Positions 1 to 6,096 of a DNA stretch of 32,926 nucleotides are shown piece by piece. The notes beneath the pieces were generated by a model. It saw only the letters and a program-made list of their open reading frames with translations, searched no databases and had not been told where the DNA came from. Made by a program: the position numbers and the translations under genes. The number at the start of each line of letters is the position of its first letter. Positions within the stretch are counted from its first letter, which is position 1. This DNA comes from Eubacteriales bacterium (lineage in GTDB: Bacteria; Bacillota; Clostridia; Oscillospirales; Butyricicoccaceae): NCBI GenBank assembly GCA_030524205.1, contig JAUNGZ010000015.1, positions 1-32,926 on the forward strand, read 5' to 3'.

Positions 1-52
1 ATACCCAAACGCCAGAAAAATCGGCGAGATTGGTGTTGTTAAATTCAGCCAT
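1..52 (-). CDS. etfA: Electron transfer flavoprotein alpha subunit, N-terminal fragment (runs off the window)
   Basis: Only the first 17 codons are visible; they read MAEFNNTNLADFSGVWV. The ATG is at 52 and a purine-rich AAAGGAGAAACGACA ribosome binding region precedes it. The gene lies 18 bp after etfB on the same strand. That position and the start are typical of clostridial EtfA, which with EtfB carries electrons from butyryl-CoA dehydrogenase. The FAD-binding C-terminal domain lies outside the window, so the assignment rests on the order bcd-etfB-etfA and this short N-terminus. Confidence 0.8.
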   Translation of the reverse strand, partial: MAEFNNTNLADFSGVWV

Positions 53-70
53 TGTCGTTTCTCCTTTCGA

Positions 71-871
71 TTAGATAATATGCTTCTTCAGAAGCTCAGC
101 CGCGAGGGCTTCGGCAGTCGCCTTGTCAGCGCCCTCGAGCATCTTGCCCTTGCCCTTCTGCGGGGGGGTGAAGGACTTGAAGATATTGGTGGGAGAACCC
201 TTCAGGCCGATGGTGTCCAGCTCGATCAGCGGGTCGTCCTTCAGCGTGTTGAAATCATAAACCGAAACCGGCTTCTGGTAGCAGTCCATGATGCCGCCGA
301 GCGACATGTAGCGGGGCGCGTTAAGCTCCTTGATGCAGGTCAGCAGGCAGGGGGTCTGCGCCTCGATGGTCATGTAGCCGTCCTCGAGCATACGCTTAAC
401 GGTAACGGTAGAGCCGTTCTTTTTCACGTCCGCCGCGTAGGAAATCTGCGGGATATGCAGCTTTTCAGCGATCTGCGAACCGACCTGAGCGGTATCGCCG
501 TCGATCGCCTGACGGCCGCAGAATACGACGTCGTCGTCCTCAAGGCCGATCTTGTTGATCGCGGCCGCGAGGATCTGGGAGGTGGCGAAGGTATCCGAGC
601 CGCCGAACTCGCGGGCGGAAACCAGCACGCCTTCGTCGGCGCCCATCGCGATCAGCTCGCGGAGCATGCCTTCCGCCGGCGGGGGACCCATGGTCACGAC
701 GACGACCTTGCAGCCGGTCGCGTCCTTGAGCTGGAGAGCGGCCTCAACGGCGTTCAAATCGTCCGGATTGATGATCGTTGCCATAGAGGCACGGTTCAGG
801 GTGCCGTCCGGGTTGACCGCGACCTTACCGGAGGTATCCGGAACCTGCTTTACACAAACAATTGCTTTCAT
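71..871 (-). CDS. etfB: Electron transfer flavoprotein beta subunit
   Basis: The 266-residue product begins MKAIVCVKQVPDTSGKV, the classic EtfB start, and keeps the adenine-nucleotide-binding features of the family: VVVVTMGPP near residue 57, and DGDTAQVG followed by EKLHIPQISY in the middle third. EtfB pairs with EtfA in the cytoplasm. In butyrate-forming clostridia the EtfAB-Bcd complex couples crotonyl-CoA reduction to ferredoxin reduction by flavin-based electron bifurcation. Whether this copy bifurcates cannot be read from the sequence. The start is set by AAAAGGAGGAG about 8 bases upstream. The gene lies 21 bp downstream of bcd and is probably cotranscribed with it. Confidence 0.95.
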   Translation of the reverse strand: MKAIVCVKQVPDTSGKVAVNPDGTLNRASMATIINPDDLNAVEAALQLKDATGCKVVVVTMGPPPAEGMLRELIAMGADEGVLVSAREFGGSDTFATSQILAAAINKIGLEDDDVVFCGRQAIDGDTAQVGSQIAEKLHIPQISYAADVKKNGSTVTVKRMLEDGYMTIEAQTPCLLTCIKELNAPRYMSLGGIMDCYQKPVSVYDFNTLKDDPLIELDTIGLKGSPTNIFKSFTPPQKGKGKMLEGADKATAEALAAELLKKHII

Positions 872-892
872 AGTTCAGTTCTCCTCCTTTTC

Positions 893-2044
893 TTATCGCA
901 GTACCTGACCGGCGATGACCATTCTCTGAACCTGAGAAGTGCCTTCGTAGATCTCGGTGATCTTAGCGTCGCGCATCATGCGCTCCATCGGGTACTCGCG
1001 GATGTAGCCGTAGCCGCCGTAAATCTGCACGCACTTGGTGGTAACGTCCATTGCGACCTCGGAAGCGTACAGCTTAGCCATCGCGGCTTCCTTGGTGAAC
1101 GGCAGGCCGACGTCGTGGTTGAACGCCGCGCGGCGAACCAGCAGGCGAGCCGCGTCGATCTGGGTGTGCATATCGGCTACCATCCACTGCAGGCCCTGGA
1201 ACTTGTCGAGGGTCTTGCCGAACTGAACGCGCTCCTTCATGTACTGAACAGCCTTGTCCAGCGCGCCCTGCGCGATGCCGAGCGCCTGAGAGGCGATGCC
1301 GATACGGCCGCCGTCGAGCGTCATCATCGCGATCTTGAAGCCGCCGTTTTCCTTGCCCAGCAGGCGGTCCGCGGGAAGCTTAACGTCCTCAAAAATCAGC
1401 TCCGAGGTCTGGGAACCGCGGATGCCCATCTTGTGCTCGATCTTGCCGATCGAGAAGCCCGGGTCGTCCTTATCTACGATAAAGGCGGAAATGCCCTTGT
1501 TGCCCTTGGACTTATCCGTCATGGCGAAAACAACGTATGTATCCGCGCGGCCGCCGCCGGTGATGAACACCTTGGTGCCGTTGAGGATATAGGAACCGTC
1601 GGCCTGCTTCTCCGCAACAGTCTGCTGCGCGGCGGAATCGGTGCCGGCGTTAGGCTCCGTCAGGCCGAACGCGCCGACCTTTGCGCCTTCCTTAGGCTCG
1701 ATCAGCGGGCGAAGCCACTTTTCCTTCTGCTCGGGGGTGCCGAAATGATAGATCGGCCAAGCGCCCAGCGTGCCATGCGCGGACATGATGCCGCCCGTGG
1801 TGCCGCACACCTTGCTCATTTCTTCGATCGCGATCGAGTAGCAAACGTAGTTGCCGCCGGAACCGCCGACCTCCTTGGGGAACTGAATGCCCATCAGGCC
1901 GTACTTCATCAGCTTCTGAACGGTCTCTTCCGGATAGCGCTCCTGCTCGTCGATCTCAGCGGCGATCGGCTCTACTTCGTTGAGCGCGAACTCGCGGCAC
2001 ATCTTCTGGAACAGTGCTTCTTCTTTTGTAAGCCTAAAATCCAT
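893..2044 (-). CDS. bcd: Acyl-CoA dehydrogenase, probably butyryl-CoA dehydrogenase
   Basis: This is a 383-residue flavoprotein of the acyl-CoA dehydrogenase family. Visible family signatures are [13 protein letters not shown] (flavin and substrate binding, about residue 128), [32 protein letters not shown], and the C-terminal IYEGTSQVQRMVIAG, whose Glu is the expected catalytic base. It should interconvert butyryl-CoA and crotonyl-CoA with EtfAB as redox partner. A longer frame exists upstream, but the ATG at 2044 with GGGAGG ten bases ahead, and the MDFRLTKEE start typical of Bcd, fix the start. It is the first gene of the bcd-etfB-etfA operon. Short-chain specificity is inferred from the operon; crt, hbd and thl are not in view. 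Confidence 0.93.
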   Translation of the reverse strand: MDFRLTKEEALFQKMCREFALNEVEPIAAEIDEQERYPEETVQKLMKYGLMGIQFPKEVGGSGGNYVCYSIAIEEMSKVCGTTGGIMSAHGTLGAWPIYHFGTPEQKEKWLRPLIEPKEGAKVGAFGLTEPNAGTDSAAQQTVAEKQADGSYILNGTKVFITGGGRADTYVVFAMTDKSKGNKGISAFIVDKDDPGFSIGKIEHKMGIRGSQTSELIFEDVKLPADRLLGKENGGFKIAMMTLDGGRIGIASQALGIAQGALDKAVQYMKERVQFGKTLDKFQGLQWMVADMHTQIDAARLLVRRAAFNHDVGLPFTKEAAMAKLYASEVAMDVTTKCVQIYGGYGYIREYPMERMMRDAKITEIYEGTSQVQRMVIAGQVLR

Positions 2045-2160
2045 GCCATATACCTCCCAAAAAATTTTCGCGGGTGAACAGAAAAACACAGCGCAGGGAC
2101 GCCTTAAGGCGCCGAGCGCCGCCCTTTACCGACACCCAACTTTGGAGCATGTCTATTTCT

Positions 2161-2188
2161 ATTATATCGTCTGCCGGGGATATGTCAA
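2161..2188 (-). promoter_or_regulatory. Sigma-A-type promoter of the bcd-etfBA operon
   Basis: On the minus strand a perfect TTGACA (2183-2188) and a perfect TATAAT (2161-2166) are separated by 16 bp. This is a textbook vegetative promoter, about 115 bp upstream of the bcd start. It predicts a long leader of about 110 nt and strong constitutive expression. Confidence 0.85.
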
Positions 2189-2377
2189 GGATTTAACAGA
2201 CTTTTGCCCGAGAAATTCCGAAGGGTTTTTTGTGCAGGATTGAAAATTTTTACATGATGTGAATTTCCCCTCAAACTCTCCGTTTTGTAATCATTTCGGT
2301 GCGGCGCAGGGCGCATATCCGCCTTGTCCCGGACATACAAAGGATGGAAGGCCAAAGTATAAAGGAGGAAAAAGCCT
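2189..2377. other. Intergenic stretch between the bcd promoter and asnB
   Basis: Together with the bcd leader, the gap between bcd and asnB is 333 bp. I find no convincing plus-strand -35/-10 pair for asnB, no T-box core and no hairpin of note. The only clear element is the asnB ribosome binding site AAAGGAGGAAAAAG just before 2378. The asnB promoter must lie here but is not recognisable by eye. Confidence 0.4.
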
Positions 2378-3835
2378 ATGTGTGGAATCGGCGGCTTTGT
2401 CGATTATGAACGCGACGCGCGGCAGTATGGGCCGGTCGCGCAGCGCATGAAACGCACGCTCACGCCGCGCGGCCCGGACGCCGAAGGCGAATTCTGTGAT
2501 CTCGACGCGATGCTCGTCCACCGCCGCCTGATCGTCATCGACCCGGACGGCGGCAAGCAGCCCATGTATTCGCCTGATGGTAATACAGTTCTTATTTATA
2601 ATGGAGAGTTGTATAACACCGAGGATATTCGGAGCGACCTGCTCGCGCGCGGGCATCATTTTGAAGGACATTCGGACACCGAGGTGCTGCTGCACGCCTT
2701 TCTGGAATGGGGAACGGACGCGTTCCCCCGGCTCAACGGTATTTTCGCGTTTGCCATTTGGCAGAAGGCCGAGCGGCGGCTCATCCTGTGCCGCGACCGG
2801 CTGGGCGTAAAGCCGCTGTTCGTCTCGCAGACGGGCGGCGGACTGGTGTTCGGTTCGACCATCGGCACAGTGCTGTGCCATCCGGACGTCGAACCGGTCG
2901 TCGACGCGGACGGTCTGCGTTCGCTGCTGCTGCTGGGGCCGGCGCGTCCGCCCGCGTCGGGCGTGTTCAAGCGGATCGACGCGCTGCTGCCCGGCCATTA
3001 CGCCATCCTCACCCCCGACCGCTATATAGACCGCACCTATTGGAAGCTCGAAGCGCACGAACACGGGGACGATCTCCAAGCGACCATTGCGCGCACGCAC
3101 GAGCTGATCTGCGACGCGGCGCGGCGGCAGCTGGTTTCCGACGTGCCGCTTTCGTGCTTCCTGTCCGGCGGTCTGGATTCGTCCATCCTGTCCATGCTCG
3201 CGGCAAAGGACTACGCCGCGCGCGGCGAAACGCTGCACACCTGGTCGGTCGACTACCGCGACAACGACAAATATTTTACTAAAAGTAATTTCCAGCCAAA
3301 TAGCGACAATGAGTATATTAAAATGATGTCCGATGCGCTGGGCACCGCGCACCACAACGTGCTGATTGAGCCGGAGGCGCTGTGCGCGGCCCTGCTGCCC
3401 GCGACCGACGCGCGCAACCTGCCCGGCATGGCCGACGTCGACTCCTCGCTGCTGCTGTTCTGCGCCGAGGTCAAAAAGGGCGCGACCGTCTGCCTGTCGG
3501 GCGAGTGCGCGGACGAGATCTTCGGCGGCTATCCATGGTACCACCGCGAGGAGATCCTGTTCGAGGACACCTTCCCCTGGTCGCGGTCGGTCGATCTGCG
3601 GCTCGGGCTTTTAGCCCCCGGCGTGGTGGAAAACGGCGCGGAATTTGTGCGCGAGCACTATCTCGCCACCTGCCGCCGCGCGGAAAAGCTGCCCTCGGAC
3701 AGCAAAAAGGACGCGCGGATGCGCGAAATGTTCGTGCTCAACCTCGACTGGTTTATGGCGACGCTTCTCGAACGAAGGGCCGCAAAAGCATATGGAGAAA
3801 GGAGATCGGCATGCGCGCAGACGAACAGCCGCTGA
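2378..3835 (+). CDS. asnB: Asparagine synthetase (glutamine-hydrolysing), 5' part; gene interrupted by an inserted element
   Basis: Residues 1-464 are a normal class-II asparagine synthetase. Cys2 in MCGIGGF is the glutaminase nucleophile, RGPDAEG follows near residue 32, and YNGELYN and GHSDTEVLLHAF complete the amidotransferase domain. The synthetase domain has the ATP-binding SGGLDSS loop at residue 263 and SGECADEIFGGYPWY near residue 375. After MATLL (to residue 464) the reading frame enters foreign sequence and adds 21 unrelated residues before a stop at 3833-3835. The last 144 codons of a normal AsnB (about 610 residues) are missing here. They are found in frame at 21069-21503. The truncated protein lacks the C-terminal end of the synthetase domain and is probably inactive for synthesis. 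Start: ATG with AAAGGAGG upstream. Confidence 0.93.
   Translation: MCGIGGFVDYERDARQYGPVAQRMKRTLTPRGPDAEGEFCDLDAMLVHRRLIVIDPDGGKQPMYSPDGNTVLIYNGELYNTEDIRSDLLARGHHFEGHSDTEVLLHAFLEWGTDAFPRLNGIFAFAIWQKAERRLILCRDRLGVKPLFVSQTGGGLVFGSTIGTVLCHPDVEPVVDADGLRSLLLLGPARPPASGVFKRIDALLPGHYAILTPDRYIDRTYWKLEAHEHGDDLQATIARTHELICDAARRQLVSDVPLSCFLSGGLDSSILSMLAAKDYAARGETLHTWSVDYRDNDKYFTKSNFQPNSDNEYIKMMSDALGTAHHNVLIEPEALCAALLPATDARNLPGMADVDSSLLLFCAEVKKGATVCLSGECADEIFGGYPWYHREEILFEDTFPWSRSVDLRLGLLAPGVVENGAEFVREHYLATCRRAEKLPSDSKKDARMREMFVLNLDWFMATLLERRAAKAYGERRSACAQTNSR
3753..3788. other. attL: left junction of the element inside asnB, GA core at 3770-3771
   Basis: To the left of 3770 is asnB coding sequence; to the right the AsnB frame loses all family similarity. 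The junction ACGCTTCTCGAACGAAGGG (3761-3779) matches the right junction (21060-21078) at 14 of 19 positions. The shared trinucleotide CGA contains the proposed GA crossover core. The element-side arm (3772-3788) ends in GCAAAAG, the complement of CTTTTGC at the other element end. Confidence 0.8.
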
Positions 3836-3930
3836 CCGTCCTTGTGCGGTACGTCGCGGACGGCTCGCCCGCGCAGGTCAAGGCCGATATCCTCGCGGCC
3901 TGTCCGCCAAATACGCGGGAACAGCCCTGA
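3811..3930 (+). CDS. 39-residue conserved-looking small ORF between attL and the recombinase; possible directionality factor
   Basis: An ATG preceded by GAAAGGAGATCGGC opens a 39-codon frame ending at the TGA at 3928-3930. The product starts MRADEQPLTVLVRYVADG and is hydrophilic, with no membrane segment. It lies 23 bp upstream of the recombinase GTG and in the same transcriptional direction, so the two are probably translated from one message. Recombination directionality factors of large serine recombinases are often small proteins encoded near the recombinase, and this is a reasonable candidate on position alone. I recognise no domain. It could also be a leader peptide that tunes recombinase translation. 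Confidence 0.55.
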   Translation: MRADEQPLTVLVRYVADGSPAQVKADILAACPPNTREQP

Positions 3931-3953
3931 GCCGTTGAAAGGAGGCGCTTGCC

Positions 3954-5495
3954 GTGACCGCGATTTACGCGCGGCAGTCGGTCGACCGGCCGGACAGCAT
4001 TTCCATCGAAACGCAGCTCGAGCGCTGCCGCGAGAGCCTGACCGCCAAGGAGCTTGCGGACTGCCGCGCCTACATCGACCGCGGCTTTTCGGGCAAAAAC
4101 ACCGACCGGCCCGCCTTCCAGCGCCTGCTGGCCGACCTGCGCGCGGGCGGGATCGACCGGATCGCGGTCTACAAGCTCGACCGCGTCAGCCGCAGCGTGC
4201 ACGATTTCGCCGGGCTGTGCGATCTGCTGCGCGAGCGGCGCGTCGCCTTCCGCTCGTGCGAGGACGGGCTGACGCTCGACGACACCCCGGCCGGCACGGC
4301 GATGGCGCAGATCATGATGGTGTTCGCCCAGTTCGAGCGCGAAACCATCCAGCGCCGCGTGACCGACAACTACTATGAGCGCGCCAAGACGGGCATGTAT
4401 CTGGGCGGGCGGCCGCCCTTCGGCTTTTCCAAGGGACAGACGCTGGTCGGCGGGCGCAAAACCGCGTGCTACGTGCCCGACGAAGCGCAGGCCGCCGTCG
4501 TCCGCGCGCTGTACGACCGCTATCTGGAAGCGGACGTCTCGCTCGGCACGCTGATGCGCTGGCTCAACGATGAAATGCGCCTGCCGACCGGCCGCGGCGG
4601 CACATGGAGCACCGTGCAGCTCGGGCGGCTGCTGCACAGCCCCGCCTATGTGCGCGCGGACGCGGCGGTTTACCGCTATCTGCGCGGCAAGGGCGCGATA
4701 CCGACCGACCCCGCCGAGGCCTACGCCGGCACGCACGGCTGCTACCTCTACGCCGGCCGCGCCGGACGCACGCGGAGCAAGTTCGCCGCGCCGGCGGGCG
4801 CGTTCCTGTCCCTCGCCCCGCACGAGGGGCTGGTCGGGGCTGAAATTTGGCTGCGCGCCCAGCACAAGCTGGACGCGGGCAAGGCGCTCAAAAACAGCGG
4901 GCGCGGCTCGCACAGCTGGCTGTCCGGGCTGATGAAGTGCGCCCACTGCGGCTACGCGGTCACGGTCGTCGCCGCGCCGGGGGGCGCGGGGCATTACATC
5001 AACTGCGGCGGCCGCAAAAAGGGGCGGGCGATCTGCCCCGGCCGCACGCGCGTGACCACGCTTGAAGAGATCGAGGCCGCCGCCGCGCCCGCCCTGCTCG
5101 CGTACCTCGAAGGGCTGTCCGGCGTGGCGCTTCCCGCGCCCGCGCGCGACCGCGCCGCGCACAACCGGCTCGAAGCGCAAATCGCCGCCGCCGAGCAGGA
5201 GCTGGACCGGCTGACCCGCAACCTGTCGCTCGTCGAGCAGGCGGACGTGGTGCGCCTGCTCGCGGAGAAAGCGCACGAAACGCAGGCCGCGCTGGATCGT
5301 CTGCGGGACGAACAGCGCGCGCTGGATGCGGCGGCTGCGGCCAAGGCCGCGCCGCCGCTCGACGATGTGGCGCGGCGCTGGCCGCGTTTTTCCCTTGAGG
5401 AGAAAAAGCATATCGCCCGCGCCGCGCTCAGCCGCGTCGTCGTCGGGGACGGCACGGTCGAGCTGGTATTCCGCGCGCCGCCCGGCGGGCAATGA
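3954..5495 (+). CDS. Large serine recombinase (TnpX/TndX-like site-specific integrase)
   Basis: This 513-residue protein has the resolvase/invertase catalytic domain first: YARQS with the nucleophilic serine at residue 9, then DRGFSGKNTDRPAFQRLL, YKLDRVSRS near residue 75, and FERETIQRRV near residue 132. Next is the recombinase DNA-binding domain (RPPFGF onward, about residues 157-300). A zinc ribbon follows with CAHCG at 329-333 and two more cysteines near 350 and 359, then a coiled coil at about 400-465. This order is diagnostic of large serine integrases, although the protein is shorter than TnpX (about 700 residues). The start is a GTG with AAAGGAGG ten bases upstream. It is expected to recombine attL and attR at the asnB junctions. 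No promoter is visible between attL and this gene, so transcription may come from asnB. Confidence 0.95.
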   Translation: MTAIYARQSVDRPDSISIETQLERCRESLTAKELADCRAYIDRGFSGKNTDRPAFQRLLADLRAGGIDRIAVYKLDRVSRSVHDFAGLCDLLRERRVAFRSCEDGLTLDDTPAGTAMAQIMMVFAQFERETIQRRVTDNYYERAKTGMYLGGRPPFGFSKGQTLVGGRKTACYVPDEAQAAVVRALYDRYLEADVSLGTLMRWLNDEMRLPTGRGGTWSTVQLGRLLHSPAYVRADAAVYRYLRGKGAIPTDPAEAYAGTHGCYLYAGRAGRTRSKFAAPAGAFLSLAPHEGLVGAEIWLRAQHKLDAGKALKNSGRGSHSWLSGLMKCAHCGYAVTVVAAPGGAGHYINCGGRKKGRAICPGRTRVTTLEEIEAAAAPALLAYLEGLSGVALPAPARDRAAHNRLEAQIAAAEQELDRLTRNLSLVEQADVVRLLAEKAHETQAALDRLRDEQRALDAAAAAKAAPPLDDVARRWPRFSLEEKKHIARAALSRVVVGDGTVELVFRAPPGGQ

Positions 5496-5524
5496 AAAAA
5501 GACGGCTGAAAAGCCGTCTTTTTT
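5495..5524. terminator. Bidirectional terminator between the recombinase and the xdh operon
   Basis: A perfect 13-bp inverted repeat, AAAAAAGACGGCT (5495-5507) and its complement (5512-5524), surrounds a GAAA loop. Runs of A on one side and T on the other serve both converging genes. Confidence 0.9.
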
Positions 5525-6096
5525 CATCGTTCCATGTCCTCGGGCGCGTCCACGTCGTCCAGCTCTCTCGCGCTCGTCGCGGGCACCGCCAGCGGGCGGT
5601 GCCGCGCGGCGACCTCCCGGCCGCCGTGGTCGCTCTCCAGCGCCCGCAGCTCGGGCGCGAGCGCCGCCGCGAACGCCATCGGATTGCCGGCGCGCTCGCC
5701 GAACACCGCGCACGCCGCCGGCACGCCGGGCCGCGCCGCGTCCAGCAGGCGGGAGACGGTCGCCGCCGTCAGCCACGGCTGATCTGCCACGACGAAAACA
5801 AGGAAATCGCCTTCCTCCAGCGCTCCCGCCGCGTCCATACCGGCGCGGATGGTGTAGGACAGGCCCTTTTCGCTCTCCGGGCTGTCCGCCGCCCGCGCGC
5901 CCAAGGCGCGCGCCGCCTCCAAAACCGCCGGATAGCGCGAAACGACGGTCAAATCGCAGTCGTCCCGCGCTTTTACGAGCGCGGCAAGCATGTCCAGCCC
6001 GTGCCGGTACAGCGGCTTGCCGTCCAGCGCGAAGAACAGCTTATTCTCCCCGAAGCGGCGGCTGCTGCCCGCCGCGAGATAAATGATGCGCTTCAT
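5524..6096 (-). CDS. mocA: Molybdenum cofactor cytidylyl/guanylyltransferase (MobA/MocA-like NTP transferase)
   Basis: The product has the NTP-transferase signature at its start, IIYLAAGSSRRFGENKL, where the AAGxSxRxG loop binds the nucleotide. It also has VVADQPWL near residue 90 (metal-binding Asp) and NPMAF further on, as in MocA/MobA-like proteins. It would attach CMP or GMP to molybdopterin to form the dinucleotide cofactor of xanthine dehydrogenase. Clostridial and other xanthine-dehydrogenase-family enzymes usually take the cytosine form, but the nucleotide cannot be read here. The ATG at 6096 sits 7 bases after GGGGAG; a second ATG at 6102 and a TTG at 6111 are alternatives. The gene overlaps the 3' end of xdhA by about 56 bp in another frame, which implies tight coupling. 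Confidence 0.86.
   Translation of the reverse strand: MKRIIYLAAGSSRRFGENKLFFALDGKPLYRHGLDMLAALVKARDDCDLTVVSRYPAVLEAARALGARAADSPESEKGLSYTIRAGMDAAGALEEGDFLVFVVADQPWLTAATVSRLLDAARPGVPAACAVFGERAGNPMAFAAALAPELRALESDHGGREVAARHRPLAVPATSARELDDVDAPEDMER

Noticed and set aside
80-2077. Long open frame of 665 codons opposite bcd-etfB
   Set aside because: It is antisense to two clear genes and lacks family resemblance. High-GC coding DNA commonly leaves such frames open; the bcd and etfB signatures are unambiguous.
2189-2377. T-box leader before asnB
   Set aside because: No T-box antiterminator sequence or specifier stem was found in the short gap.
2378-3835. asnB truncation by a simple frameshift or point mutation
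   Set aside because: The missing end is not present directly downstream in any frame. It is found 17.3 kb away on the same strand in exact phase, with a recombinase between, so insertion is the better explanation.
3753-5492. Open frame of 579 codons opposite the recombinase
   Set aside because: Antisense to a gene with clear catalytic motifs; no start signal or domain.
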